From: an uncultured Synechococcus sp.
GTDB lineage: Bacteria > Cyanobacteriota > Cyanobacteriia > PCC-6307 > Cyanobiaceae
Direction: 5' to 3'
Assembly (NCBI GenBank): GCA_913049535.1
Contig: CAJWYF010000013.1
Coordinates: forward strand, 1-38,720
Length of the DNA stretch: 38,720 nt
Positions 6,146 through 15,029 of the stretch are shown one piece after another. The position numbers were made by a program, and so were the translations under genes. The notes under the pieces are model-generated. The model was given only the letters and a program-made list of their open reading frames with translations, did no database searches and was not told where the DNA came from. How positions within the stretch are numbered: the first letter of the stretch is position 1; every line of letters begins with the position of its first letter.

Positions 6146-7231
6146 TCAACGCAGCCGGACCGCCTGGGGTGCAATCCACATCGCATCGCCATAGGAATAG
6201 AAGCGGTAGCCGTTCTCAATGGCATGGCAGTAGAGGGACAGCAGCCGCTCGCGCCCGATCAGGGCACTGACTAGCAGCAGCAGCGAACTGCGGGGCAGGT
6301 GAAAGTTGGTGAGCAAGCCCTGGACCACTGCAAAACGGAAGCCGGGCTGGATCACCAGATTCACCTCGCCGCGGAATGGTTGCAGCACGCCCCCATGCAG
6401 AGCAGCCACGCCCTCCAGACTCCGCACCGAGGTGGTCCCCACAGCAATCACTCGCCCGCCACGCTGTTGGCAGGCCTGCACGGCCTGCACCAGCTCCGGT
6501 GTGACCTCCACCCATTCACTGTGCAGCTCCAGATTGCTGAGATCTTCCGTCTCCAGCGGTCGAAAGGTGCCCAAGCCCACATGGAGGGTGACCATGGCCT
6601 GCTCCACACCCTTGCGTGCCAGGGCCTGCAGCAGCTCCTGGCTCAGATGCAGACCCGCCGTGGGAGCAGCCACCGCCCCGGGTCGGGCAGCAAAACAGGT
6701 CTGGTAGCGATCGTTATCAGATGCTTCCTGCTGATGGATGTAAGGCGGCAGGGGCATCGAGCCGTAGCGCAGCAGCAACGGCTCCAGGCTGGCGGCATCC
6801 GCCAGCTCGGGCGGGAACTGAATCAGCCGGCCACCGCTGGCCTCATCGACCCCCACAACCTTGAGCGTCAACGGTGGCTGAGCATCAGCGATCAACACCA
6901 GCTCATCCCCGCTGCGCAGGCGCTTGGCGGGTCTGGCTAGGCAGAGCCAGCAGCCGCCGCCACGGGGTTCCAGCACCAGCAGCTCACCGATGCCTCCAGA
7001 GGCGCGGCGGATCTTCAGGCGTGCTCGCAACACCCGGGTGTCGTTGACCACAAGCAGATCACCAGGCTGCAGCTGCTCCAGCAGGTCCCAGACCACGCCA
7101 TCGCTGCAGCCGTCCGGCTCCACCATCAGCATCCGGGCGGCGTGGCGCGGTTCAACCGGCCGTTGGGCAATCGAGGTCTCCGGCAAGCAGTAGTCGTAGG
7201 AGCTCAGCTGCGAATCGCGCGGGTCAGCCAC
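6146..7231 (-). CDS. queA: S-adenosylmethionine:tRNA ribosyltransferase-isomerase
   Basis: Transfers and isomerises the ribose part of SAM onto 7-aminomethyl-7-deazaguanine in tRNA, giving epoxyqueuosine, the next-to-last step of queuosine synthesis. The 361-residue protein matches QueA along its length: [19 protein letters not shown] at the N-terminus, [14 protein letters not shown], then [29 protein letters not shown] and the C-terminal [17 protein letters not shown]. The start is a GTG at 7231. It lies 34 bp after the kimA stop on the same strand. No other queuosine gene is nearby. Confidence 0.95.
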   Translation of the reverse strand: MADPRDSQLSSYDYCLPETSIAQRPVEPRHAARMLMVEPDGCSDGVVWDLLEQLQPGDLLVVNDTRVLRARLKIRRASGGIGELLVLEPRGGGCWLCLARPAKRLRSGDELVLIADAQPPLTLKVVGVDEASGGRLIQFPPELADAASLEPLLLRYGSMPLPPYIHQQEASDNDRYQTCFAARPGAVAAPTAGLHLSQELLQALARKGVEQAMVTLHVGLGTFRPLETEDLSNLELHSEWVEVTPELVQAVQACQQRGGRVIAVGTTSVRSLEGVAALHGGVLQPFRGEVNLVIQPGFRFAVVQGLLTNFHLPRSSLLLLVSALIGRERLLSLYCHAIENGYRFYSYGDAMWIAPQAVRLR

Positions 7232-7248
7232 CGGGCGTGACAGGACAG

Positions 7249-7266
7249 GGAGGGATCTGACCCTCC
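7249..7266 (-). terminator. Weak hairpin at the end of kimA
   Basis: GGAGGG (7249-7254) and CCCTCC (7261-7266) form a 6-bp stem with a 6-nt loop that begins at the kimA stop codon. There is no T-run after it on the minus strand, so at most it is a partial terminator or an mRNA-end stabiliser between kimA and queA. Confidence 0.3.
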
Positions 7267-9110
7267 TAACCGATGAAGCTGCGCACCACGCAGAACACCC
7301 GGCTGTGGTCGCTGGACAGCTCCTTGTAAAGACTGACGGCTCGCTGGTTCAGCAGAAGTCCGTCCAGGCGGTCGCGGGGGATCACCATCGGCATCACCAC
7401 CGTGGTGTTGCGCTCAGGATGCTGGGCCTCGCGCTCCATCACGTAATCGCAAAACGGATCGATCAAGGAGCTGTAGGGGCTGGGCAGCACCACAAGAGCC
7501 GGCACATCAGGCCCCGTGCCCAAGAGCTGCCGCCACTTCTGTTGCAGGGGCTCGCCGTCCTCCGGGTTCTCCACCACAGCGACCACATCCACCGAATCAG
7601 CGATGGTGCAGGCGTACCGCACCGCTTCCATCAAAGGGTTGGTGATGCCGGGGACATAGACAATGCAGTGGTTACCCAGGGGCTGCTGGCGCTGGGGCAA
7701 CAGCAGCGGCTGCAGATCGCGGGGCGGAGCCATGGCCCGGTAGACGTTGCGATAGCGCCGCCGGATCCGCAGAAGCCCGCCCACCAGCACAGGGATAGCG
7801 ATCATCACCGTCCAGGCACCCTCATCGAATTTGCTGATCACAATCACCAGCAGCACAGCGAAGGTGGCGAGTGATCCGGCGGCATTCATCAGCAGCCGTC
7901 CGATCCAGCCCGTGCTCTTGAGCCGCCACCAGCGCATCACCAAGCCCAGCTGCGAGAGGGTGAACGCCGTGAACACCCCCAGGGCATAAAGATTCACCGC
8001 CACGGTGGTGTCCCCCTGGCAGATCACGATGATCAGGGCGGTAACAGCCAGCAGCACACCAATGCCGTTCTGGTAAACCAAGCGGTCCCCCTGCCAGCGC
8101 ATCTGCAGCGGCAGGCAGTGATCATCGGCAAGCATCGCCGCCAGGCGCGGGAAACCCGAGAAGGCGGTGTTGGCCGCCAGCACCAGAATCAGCAGCGTCG
8201 CGATCTGCAGGGCCCAGAGCAGCACACTGCCTTCGCCAAAGACCCGCTGGCCAATCTGAGCGGTGACGGTCATCTGCGCATCGGGCGCGATGCCGTACAT
8301 GAATCCCAGAGCGCTGATGGCAAGGAACATCGCCGCCAGCAGCACGCCCATCACCAGCAAGGTGAGCCGGGCATTACGCGCTGCCGGCTCACGGAACACC
8401 TTGACCCCATTGGCGATGGCTTCAATGCCGGTCATGGCAGAGCATCCCGAGCTGAAAGCCCGCAGGATCAGGAACCAGCCCAGGGGCTGAACGGCCTGAA
8501 CCACCGGCGGTGCATCGGGCACAAAGCCGTGATGGAAGGTCAGGTCCTTGAGGCCAGCGACGCTCAGCAGCACCACCATCACCACAAAGGCGTAGGTGGG
8601 GATGGCAAACAGACGGCCAGCCTCCTTGAGGCCCCGCAAATTGGCCCAGCCCACCACCAGCAGCAGCAGCAGGGCAAAGGGAACGGCATGGGGCGTCAGC
8701 GCCGGCAGCATCGACGTCAGGGCCTGCGTGCCGGCCATCAGGCTCACCGCGGCCGTGAGGGTGTAGTCGATCAGCAGCGCCGCTGCTGCCACCAGGGCGA
8801 TCCCTGGGCCGAGGTTGTCCCTGGCCACCACATAGGAGCCACCGCCGTTGGGGTAGGCCGCAATCGCCTGGCGGTAGGAGAGCACCACAATGGCGATCAA
8901 AAGCGTGATCGCCAGGGTGATCGGCAGCGACAGCCCCAGGGCCTGGCTGCCGCCAAGAATGAGCACCCCGAGCATGGCCTCGGTGGCATAAGCCACCGAG
9001 GAGAGGGCATCGGAGGAGAGGATCGGCAGAGCCTGAAGATTGGGCAGCCGTTCGGTGGCCTCACTGGCACGGGCCAAGGGACGGCCCAGCAACGCGGAAA
9101 TCAGACGCAC
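7266..9110 (-). CDS. KimA-like potassium transporter (APC superfamily)
   Basis: A 614-residue integral membrane protein with about 12 spans followed by a C-terminal cytoplasmic domain of some 140 residues. Sequence blocks agree with Bacillus subtilis KimA (YdaO), a high-affinity K+/H+ symporter: [49 protein letters not shown]-like [16 protein letters not shown], and [14 protein letters not shown]. The C-terminal part ([20 protein letters not shown]) is the USP-like domain that binds c-di-AMP in KimA. Older annotation calls such proteins amino acid permeases. I favour K+ uptake from the block matches. The start is a GTG at 9110, 65 bp after the pdhC stop, so it may be read from the same transcript. 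Confidence 0.8.
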   Translation of the reverse strand: MRLISALLGRPLARASEATERLPNLQALPILSSDALSSVAYATEAMLGVLILGGSQALGLSLPITLAITLLIAIVVLSYRQAIAAYPNGGGSYVVARDNLGPGIALVAAAALLIDYTLTAAVSLMAGTQALTSMLPALTPHAVPFALLLLLVVGWANLRGLKEAGRLFAIPTYAFVVMVVLLSVAGLKDLTFHHGFVPDAPPVVQAVQPLGWFLILRAFSSGCSAMTGIEAIANGVKVFREPAARNARLTLLVMGVLLAAMFLAISALGFMYGIAPDAQMTVTAQIGQRVFGEGSVLLWALQIATLLILVLAANTAFSGFPRLAAMLADDHCLPLQMRWQGDRLVYQNGIGVLLAVTALIIVICQGDTTVAVNLYALGVFTAFTLSQLGLVMRWWRLKSTGWIGRLLMNAAGSLATFAVLLVIVISKFDEGAWTVMIAIPVLVGGLLRIRRRYRNVYRAMAPPRDLQPLLLPQRQQPLGNHCIVYVPGITNPLMEAVRYACTIADSVDVVAVVENPEDGEPLQQKWRQLLGTGPDVPALVVLPSPYSSLIDPFCDYVMEREAQHPERNTTVVMPMVIPRDRLDGLLLNQRAVSLYKELSSDHSRVFCVVRSFIG

Positions 9111-9175
9111 CGTGCAGCCGCAATCACCACCTCAGAGTGCGCTGCAAGCGTGAAATCGGCAGCCTGCGCTGTCGA

Positions 9176-10510
9176 TCAGAGGGCCAGGCTTTCAGGCTGG
9201 GTTTCGATGATCTGTGCCAACTCCTTGAGGAAGCCCGCTGAATCAGCGCCGTAGATCACGCGGTGATCAGCCGTGAGGTTCACCTGCATCTGACGCTTGA
9301 CGGCGATGGAGCCGTCGGCATTGGCCACCACCACGGGCCGAGAGGCACCGACCGCCAGAATCGCCCCGGTGCCAGGGGGAAGGATGGCATCGAAACGATC
9401 CACTCCGAACATCCCCAGATTCGAGAGCGTGAAGGTGCCGGTGCTGTACTCCTCAGGCTTGAGCTGCTTGCTGCGGGCCCGGGCCACCAGATCGGCCCAA
9501 CCGCGGGAGAGGCTGTAGAGATCATTGCGATCGGCTTGCGCCAGCACCGGAGTCACAAGACCGCCGTCTTCCATGGCCACGGCCACAGCGACGTTGATGC
9601 CGGTGGGGTACACGATTCCGGCATCGCTGTAGGCGGCATTGACGCGGGGGTGACGGGCTAAGGCACTGGCAACGGCCTTGGCAAGCAGCGCCGTCATCGT
9701 CACCCCCTTGGGCTTGACCTGCTTGTAGAAAGCATCGAGCTTGTCGGTGGTGATGGTGTAGCCCACACGGAAGGTGGGCACCGCCAGGCTGGCCACCATG
9801 TTGCGATTGACCGCCTGCTGCAAGGTGGTGAAAGGCAAGGTCTCGCCTGGCGCCACCGGCGGCATCACCGCTGCTGGGAGGGGCTGGGCAGCCGGCGTTG
9901 CAGCAGCGGAAGCCGCTGCAGGGGCCGATCCAGCCTGGACAGCAGCGGGTGCGGAGGGGGTGCGGCCGGCAGCCCGTTCGATATCAGCGGCAATCAAACG
10001 GCCGTGGGGACCGCTGCCCACCAGACCCTCCAACTTGACGCCCAGCTGCTGGGCAAGCTTCTTGGCCCGCGGACTGGCCACGACGCGGCCGCCGTTGCTG
10101 CTGACGGCCGGTGCCGCCACAGGAGCAACCGCTGCTGGTGCTGCTGAGGGAACAGGCGCTGGGGCAGGCGCGGCGGGTGCCTCCGCTGCTGGAGCTGGCG
10201 TTGGCGCTGGGGCTTGGGCCGCGGGTTGGACAGCCGGTCCGTTGGCCTTGAGCTCAGCGAGCTCGGCTTCTGTTTCCACCACCAGACCAATGGTTTCTCC
10301 AACCGGCGCCGTGCCGCCAGCAGGCAGGAGCACCGCACCGAGAAAGCCCGCTTCAAAGGACTCCACATCCATATCGGCCTTATCGGATTCGACCACCAGC
10401 ACCGATTCGCCGCGCTCGACACGGTCGCCTGGCTGCTTGAGCCACTCAACGATCTTCCCCTCCGTCATCGTGGAGCTGAGGGCGGGCATGAAGATCTCGA
10501 AGGTGGCCAT
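9176..10510 (-). CDS. pdhC: Pyruvate dehydrogenase E2, dihydrolipoamide acetyltransferase
   Basis: Moves the acetyl group from lipoamide to CoA in the pyruvate dehydrogenase complex. The 444-residue protein has one lipoyl domain (1-80; lipoylated Lys44 in ESDKADMDVE), an Ala/Pro linker (about 92-138), an E3/E1-binding domain (about 143-180, VVASPRAKKLAQQLGV and GSGPHGRLIAADIE), a second Ala/Pro linker and the catalytic domain (about 225-444). The active-site His416 lies in LTADHRVIYGAD. Tyr in place of the usual Asp before Gly is the pattern I recall from plastid and cyanobacterial E2 enzymes. The ATG at 10510 starts directly with the lipoyl domain. lipB, which makes the lipoyl group, is upstream on the same strand. 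Confidence 0.93.
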   Translation of the reverse strand: MATFEIFMPALSSTMTEGKIVEWLKQPGDRVERGESVLVVESDKADMDVESFEAGFLGAVLLPAGGTAPVGETIGLVVETEAELAELKANGPAVQPAAQAPAPTPAPAAEAPAAPAPAPVPSAAPAAVAPVAAPAVSSNGGRVVASPRAKKLAQQLGVKLEGLVGSGPHGRLIAADIERAAGRTPSAPAAVQAGSAPAAASAAATPAAQPLPAAVMPPVAPGETLPFTTLQQAVNRNMVASLAVPTFRVGYTITTDKLDAFYKQVKPKGVTMTALLAKAVASALARHPRVNAAYSDAGIVYPTGINVAVAVAMEDGGLVTPVLAQADRNDLYSLSRGWADLVARARSKQLKPEEYSTGTFTLSNLGMFGVDRFDAILPPGTGAILAVGASRPVVVANADGSIAVKRQMQVNLTADHRVIYGADSAGFLKELAQIIETQPESLAL

Positions 10511-10528
10511 CAGCCGCTTCCGAACAAG

Positions 10529-10553
10529 GGTCTGGGGATCTTATCCCCAGGCC
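10529..10553 (-). promoter_or_regulatory. Perfect hairpin between ylqD and pdhC
   Basis: CTGGGGAT (10532-10539) pairs perfectly with ATCCCCAG (10543-10550) around a 3-nt loop, and the stem extends to 11 bp with one G-U pair (GGTCTGGGGAT with ATCCCCAGGCC). It lies midway between the ylqD stop and the pdhC start, 19 bp before the ATG. On the minus strand it is followed by CTTGTT, not a real T-run. It could separate the two genes' expression or shape the pdhC leader. Confidence 0.45.
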
Positions 10554-10563
10554 CCAGCCGGTC

Positions 10564-11004
10564 TCAGGCGCCTTCGCTGATGGACTGCACCACGCCGTCC
10601 TTGACCACGATCGAGGCCTGCAGCTTCTGCACGATGTTCTCGCCCACAGCGATGGTGCAGGTGCTTTCGATCTGCCCTTGCTCGACGATGTCGTCCATGG
10701 CGAGCCCCTGGATGGCGGACTGCTGCTCAAGCAGGTTGCGCTTCTGCTCCTCGAGCTCGGCACGCTTGGAGGCCACCTGCTGCTGCACACCAGCCACCTG
10801 CTCCTGGATGCGGGGATCCAAGGGGTTGGCGCTCTGGCGGCGGATCTCCTCGATCACCTGCTGACCTTCCTGCTCCAGCTGCGCCAATTGCTGGTCGGTG
10901 TTGGTGATGGCCTGGCTGGTCTCGCGCTCAGCTTCCTCCTTCCAGGTCGGGGTGACCACGGCCTGAACGGTGATGTTGCGTTTGATGGTCAGCTGATCGG
11001 CCAT
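10564..11004 (-). CDS. YlqD family protein
   Basis: A 146-residue soluble protein. The N-terminus (MADQLTIKRNITVQAVVTP) and the C-terminal part (ENIVQKLQASIVVKDGVVQ) look beta-rich, with a long coiled coil between (about 24-105: EEAERETSQAI, QQLAQLEQEGQQVIEEI, KRAELEEQKRNLLEQQ). This plan and the opening sequence match the YlqD family found in Firmicutes and cyanobacteria, whose role is unknown. It lies 59 bp downstream of the acyl-activating gene and 53 bp upstream of pdhC, all on the minus strand. Confidence 0.8.
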   Translation of the reverse strand: MADQLTIKRNITVQAVVTPTWKEEAERETSQAITNTDQQLAQLEQEGQQVIEEIRRQSANPLDPRIQEQVAGVQQQVASKRAELEEQKRNLLEQQSAIQGLAMDDIVEQGQIESTCTIAVGENIVQKLQASIVVKDGVVQSISEGA

Positions 11005-11063
11005 GAATCCAGGGAACGGCGCCCAAGACTGTCAGCCGCGGATCGACTGGTCAACCGCCTGCA

Positions 11064-13016
11064 TCACCCCAGGGTGTAGATGGCATCAATTGACGCAGCA
11101 TCGCGGCTGCTGATGCGATCACGGCGCTGCTTCAGGGTCTGGGTCAGCAGACCGTTCTCAATGCTGAAGCCCGCCACCAGGGCCACACCGGCGAGTCGTT
11201 CATCCGCTCGCGCGCCGGTGCGCGCGGCCAGCATCCGATTGAGCCTGCTGGTGAGGAGCTTGCGCAGGGCAGCATCCGCACCAGCCGGTGAATCATCGGG
11301 CCAGCTGGCAGGCACCACCAGCCCCTGCTCTGCCGCCAAGCAAGCCAGCGCCTCATGCCGCGGCACCACCAGGGCCCCCAACTGGCGGCGGTCCTGCCCG
11401 ACGAGCATCACCTGCTCCACCAGGTCGCTGGAGGCCAATTCATCTTCCAGGGGACCCGGTTCGATGTTCTCGCCGCTGCTGAGCACGATGGTGTCCTTGG
11501 CTCGGCCGGTCAGGAACAGCGAGCCATCAGCCATCAGCCGGCCCAGATCGCCAGTGTTGAACCAGCCCTCACCATCAAGGGCAGCGGCCGTGGCCTCAGG
11601 CCTGTGGAAATAACCGGCCATGACCTGGGGACCACGGGCCAGCACCAGGCCTTGTTCCCCCATGGCCAGGGTGCGGCGGCTTTCAGGCTCAACAATGCGC
11701 AGCTCGGTGCCGGGCAGGGGGCGTCCGGCACTGCCGCGGCGGTTGGCCCAGCGGCGGCGACAACTCAGCACTGGACTGGTTTCCGTCAGGCCGTACCCCA
11801 CCAGCAACTCAATGCCAATCGCCTCAAAAAAGCCATCGATGTGACGCGGCAAGGCCCCACCGCCACTGATGGCCGTGCCCAGTCGTCCACCGGCGAGCTG
11901 AAGGCGCACCGCGGGCCACAGCACCCTGCCGGCCAACCAGGCCACAGGCGCTGTCAGCGCGGCCATCAGCAGACCCATCAGGCGCTCAGCAGCGCTGGCG
12001 GGATGGTCCAGCAGATCACGCCAGGCACGCCAGCTGCGGGCGTGGCGCTCGCAGAGCGCCAGAGCGGAAGAAATCAGCAGCCGCTTGGCCTTGGGCATGC
12101 CATCGAGGGCATTGAGAAAACCGCTATGGAGAGCCTCCCAGAGCCGGGGCACGCTGATCAGATAGTGGGGTCGTACCCGCTGCAGATCCGCTTTGAACTG
12201 GCGCAGATTGGTGTAGCTCTGGCAGCAGCCCCTGGAGAGCAGCAGGTAACCCGCACTGCGCTCGTAGGCATGCCAGATCGGCAGCACGCTGAGGACCCGC
12301 TCACCAGGACGGGGGGAGACAGCCACCCCCAAGGTGCGCACTTGATGCAGCAGGTTGGCCTGACTCAGGGGCACACCCTTGGGCCTGCCCGTGGTGCCGG
12401 AGGTGTAAAGGATGGTGGCAATACGGCTGTCAGGTCCTTCATAGGGTTCACGCCGCGGCGGCACCGCTGCGGCTGAAGCCATCAAGCTCTCCCAGCTCAG
12501 CTGAGTCACAGCCGTCAGTCCCATACGGGGCTGGCCATGCAGCAGCAACACGAACTGGAGTCCCGCCAGCGCACCACCATCACGCAACGGCTCCAGCAGG
12601 CTGGGATCCTCCAGGACCAGGGCCTTGGCGCCGCAGTCCTGGAGGATGAAGGCCAACTCCTCGATGGGCGCATTGCTGCCGCGCACAGCGGCTGCGGCAC
12701 CGAGACGCATCAAGCCTTGATCCACCGCCAACCAACGCGGACCGTTCTCGGCAAACAGAGCCACCACATCACTACTGCCAATGCCGTGGCGCGCCAGGGC
12801 AGCTGCCACTACGGCAATGCGCTGATCCAACTGCTCAAAGCTGAGCTGCTCCGGAGCAGGCCCATGGGCCATGTCCAGAGCCGGGGAGGAACCGTGGGCG
12901 CGAGCCAGGCGGGGCCAAAGGCCATCAATCCCTTGCAGATCAACCCAATCGGGTTGATCCGCCAGAGCACGCTGGTCCCCGCGATCGCCCTGCCAGCGCA
13001 CCCAGGCCTCAGCCAT
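11064..13016 (-). CDS. Long-chain acyl-CoA/acyl-ACP synthetase (AMP-forming)
   Basis: Activates free fatty acids through an acyl-adenylate. In cyanobacteria the single enzyme of this type acts as acyl-ACP synthetase (Aas) and recycles fatty acids released from lipids. The 650-residue protein has the P-loop [19 protein letters not shown], the [12 protein letters not shown] adenylate motif, and [19 protein letters not shown] with the hinge and [18 protein letters not shown]. The ATG at 13016 is chosen because it overlaps the lipB stop by 8 bp (ATGGCTGA), a sign of coupled translation. An upstream in-frame start would lie further inside lipB. Acyl-ACP rather than acyl-CoA specificity is inferred from family knowledge. 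Confidence 0.88.
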   Translation of the reverse strand: MAEAWVRWQGDRGDQRALADQPDWVDLQGIDGLWPRLARAHGSSPALDMAHGPAPEQLSFEQLDQRIAVVAAALARHGIGSSDVVALFAENGPRWLAVDQGLMRLGAAAAVRGSNAPIEELAFILQDCGAKALVLEDPSLLEPLRDGGALAGLQFVLLLHGQPRMGLTAVTQLSWESLMASAAAVPPRREPYEGPDSRIATILYTSGTTGRPKGVPLSQANLLHQVRTLGVAVSPRPGERVLSVLPIWHAYERSAGYLLLSRGCCQSYTNLRQFKADLQRVRPHYLISVPRLWEALHSGFLNALDGMPKAKRLLISSALALCERHARSWRAWRDLLDHPASAAERLMGLLMAALTAPVAWLAGRVLWPAVRLQLAGGRLGTAISGGGALPRHIDGFFEAIGIELLVGYGLTETSPVLSCRRRWANRRGSAGRPLPGTELRIVEPESRRTLAMGEQGLVLARGPQVMAGYFHRPEATAAALDGEGWFNTGDLGRLMADGSLFLTGRAKDTIVLSSGENIEPGPLEDELASSDLVEQVMLVGQDRRQLGALVVPRHEALACLAAEQGLVVPASWPDDSPAGADAALRKLLTSRLNRMLAARTGARADERLAGVALVAGFSIENGLLTQTLKQRRDRISSRDAASIDAIYTLG

Positions 13017-13719
13017 CTGAACCGATTTCACTGAGCAGAGTCTGCTCGTTGATCCATTGCACATCACACCAGCCCAAACGAGCCGTTAACGCCTCGGCAA
13101 GCGGTTGCTGCAACGCCGCCACGGTCAGCTCCGCTTGCCACTGCACCAGTGAGCCCACTGGCAACTGCAGTCCGCAGGGGCGGATGGCATCAAACCCTGC
13201 CAGCGGGCAGCTGACGTTGAGGGCCAGGCCGTGCTGGGTCACCCACCGTTTGGCCCCGACCCCGATGGCGGCCACCTTGCAGCCATCCAGCCAGACACCG
13301 GTGAGGCCCTCACGGCGCTCTCCCTGAAGACCCAGCTGTTGAAGCAGATCCAGCACCACCCCCTCCAGTTGGCGCAGATACCAATGCAGGTCGCAGCGAT
13401 GACGTCGCAAATCCAGCACCGGATAGACCACCAGCTGACCGGGCAGGTGATGGGTCACCTCGCCGCCTCGATCGAGCCTGAACAACGGTGCAGGCGGATC
13501 CTCAGGATCGAAATGCAGGTGGGCAAGATCAGCCCCGCGGCCAATTGTGTAGCAAGCGGGATGTTGCAGCAGCAGCACCAGTTCCGGCGGTGCTGGCCCC
13601 CCATCTGACGCTGCGTCCAGCAGGCGCTGCTGCCAGCGGCGCTGCCATTGCCAGGCCTGGGGCAGGGAAATTTCTCTGCCCAGAGCACAAAGGAATGCAT
13701 CTGGCAATACCCGATTCAT
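13009..13719 (-). CDS. lipB: Lipoyl(octanoyl) transferase
   Basis: Transfers octanoate from acyl carrier protein to the lipoyl domains of enzymes such as PDH E2, before LipA inserts sulfur. The 236-residue protein has the family core: [52 protein letters not shown] with the catalytic Lys, and the acyl-carrying Cys in [12 protein letters not shown]. Length is normal. The ATG at 13719 faces hpf across 52 bp. Its stop overlaps the acyl-activating gene by 8 bp, and the lipoylated pdhC lies three genes on. Both lipB and Aas use acyl-ACP. Confidence 0.94.
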   Translation of the reverse strand: MNRVLPDAFLCALGREISLPQAWQWQRRWQQRLLDAASDGGPAPPELVLLLQHPACYTIGRGADLAHLHFDPEDPPAPLFRLDRGGEVTHHLPGQLVVYPVLDLRRHRCDLHWYLRQLEGVVLDLLQQLGLQGERREGLTGVWLDGCKVAAIGVGAKRWVTQHGLALNVSCPLAGFDAIRPCGLQLPVGSLVQWQAELTVAALQQPLAEALTARLGWCDVQWINEQTLLSEIGSDG

Positions 13720-13748
13720 GCTGCAGTCAATACATTGAATTCAACCCA

Positions 13749-13771
13749 ACAGGACACCGGGAGGTCCCTGT
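13749..13771 (+). promoter_or_regulatory. Hairpin that holds the hpf/lrtA ribosome binding site in its loop
   Basis: ACAGGAC (13749-13755) pairs with GTCCCTGT (13764-13771) with one bulged base. The loop is ACCGGGAG, so most of the Shine-Dalgarno GGGAGG (13759-13764) sits in the loop and the stem ends directly before the ATG at 13772. Two overlapping palindromes lie just upstream, TCAATACATTGA (13727-13738) and TTGAATTCAA (13735-13744), inside the 52-bp gap shared with lipB. These could be operator or promoter elements. Confidence 0.45.
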
Positions 13772-14350
13772 ATGAAGCTTCTGATCCATGGCCGCAACCT
13801 GGATGTGACATCTGCGCTGCGGGATTACACCGAAACCAAACTCTCGCGGGCGGTGAATCACTTCAACGGCATGGTGCAGGAAGCAGACGTTCATCTCTCG
13901 GTGGCTCGCAATCCACGGGTGCCGCAGCAAACCGCGGAGGTGACCCTCTTTGCCAGCGGCACGGTGATCCGCGCCCAGGAGCGCAGCGAAAACCTGTACG
14001 CCAGCATCGATATGGTTGCCGGGAAGCTGGCACGACAGCTGCAGCGCCATAAGGACCGCCGCCAGGGTCATCACAACGGCCACCACCACGGCCACAGCGC
14101 TGTCGCACCAGAGCCGGAAATGATGCCGATGCAGGGTGACCTGCTCAACGGCCGCCAGCCTGAACTGCCAGCTCCAGTGGTGCGGCGCAAGTATTTCGCC
14201 ATGCCACCGATGAGCGTGGAGGATGCGATCCACCAACTCCAAGTGATCGACCACGACTTCTATCTCTTCCGCGACAAGGAGACCAACACCCTGCAGGTGG
14301 TGTACCAACGCAACCACGGCGGATACGGTGTGATTCAGGCCCGCGAATGA
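13772..14350 (+). CDS. hpf: Long-form ribosome hibernation promoting factor (LrtA type)
   Basis: Binds the 30S subunit and drives 100S ribosome dimers in the dark or in stationary phase; the cyanobacterial member is known as the light-repressed protein LrtA. The 192-residue protein has the N-terminal HPF/RaiA domain (1-95, MKLLIHGRNLDVTSALRDY), a linker (about 96-133) and the C-terminal dimerisation domain (about 134-190, VVRRKYFAMPPMSVEDAI through DFYLFRDKETNTLQVVYQR). The linker is His-rich (GHHNGHHHGH at 99-108). It starts a plus-strand run: deoC follows after 4 bp. Confidence 0.95.
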   Translation: MKLLIHGRNLDVTSALRDYTETKLSRAVNHFNGMVQEADVHLSVARNPRVPQQTAEVTLFASGTVIRAQERSENLYASIDMVAGKLARQLQRHKDRRQGHHNGHHHGHSAVAPEPEMMPMQGDLLNGRQPELPAPVVRRKYFAMPPMSVEDAIHQLQVIDHDFYLFRDKETNTLQVVYQRNHGGYGVIQARE

Positions 14351-14354
14351 TGGT

Positions 14355-15029
14355 GTGCACCCAGCTGGCGATCCCGCCGAGATCCCTGATCTCGCGCCGC
14401 TGATTGATCACGCCCTGCTGCAGCCGCGGCTGGGCGCTGAAGCGGTTGAACGCTGCTGCAGCGAGGCCTTGCATCACGGCTTTGCCGGTGTCTGCCTGGC
14501 CTCACGCTGGATGCCCCAAGCCAGGCGCTGGCTTGGGGCACGCGGTTCTGTGAAGCTGATCAGCGTGGTGGGCTTTCCGTTTGGCGCCTGCGATAGCTCG
14601 ATCAAGCGGGCGGAAGCGGAATGGGCGGTGGAGGCAGGTGCCGATGAGCTCGATCTGGTGCCCGACTTCGCCCTACTGCTTGATGGAGAACTGACGGCCC
14701 TGCATGACCAGATCGCCCAGGTGGTGGAGCTCGGCCTGCCGCTGAAGCTGATCTTGGAAGCCGACCAACTCACAGTCGAGCAGCTGGAGACCTTGGTGGA
14801 GGTGGGCCTTGATGCCGGTGTGGCCTTTCTCAAAACCGGCAGCGGCTATGGCGATCCAGCCAATGCGCAGCTGGTGCGGCGTCTGCACCAGCTGGCGGCG
14901 GGCCGCGCGCGCGTCAAGGCGTCTGGAGGCATTCGCACACTTGAGCAGGCCATCGAACTGGTGCAAGCCGGTGCCGAACGGCTCGGCACCAGCCGCGGCG
15001 TGGCCCTCGCTGAAGCCCAGCGGGGATGA
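14355..15029 (+). CDS. deoC: Deoxyribose-phosphate aldolase
   Basis: Splits 2-deoxyribose 5-phosphate into glyceraldehyde 3-phosphate and acetaldehyde in deoxynucleoside breakdown. The 224-residue protein has the class I aldolase barrel of DeoC: IDHALLQPRLGAEAV at the N-terminus, GVCLASRWMP, VVGFPFGACDSSIKRAEAE, acidic Asp100 in ELDLV, the Schiff-base Lys160 in FLKTGSGYG and Lys188 in RVKASGGIRT. The start is taken as the GTG at 14355; there is no ATG in frame near the N-terminus. Its stop overlaps the recO start by 4 bp (ATGA). Confidence 0.94.
   Translation: MHPAGDPAEIPDLAPLIDHALLQPRLGAEAVERCCSEALHHGFAGVCLASRWMPQARRWLGARGSVKLISVVGFPFGACDSSIKRAEAEWAVEAGADELDLVPDFALLLDGELTALHDQIAQVVELGLPLKLILEADQLTVEQLETLVEVGLDAGVAFLKTGSGYGDPANAQLVRRLHQLAAGRARVKASGGIRTLEQAIELVQAGAERLGTSRGVALAEAQRG

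Noticed and set aside
8118-9254. Long plus-strand open frame opposite kimA.
   Set aside because: It is rich in His, Gln and Gly, as expected for the reverse of a membrane protein gene. KimA matches a known family along its length.
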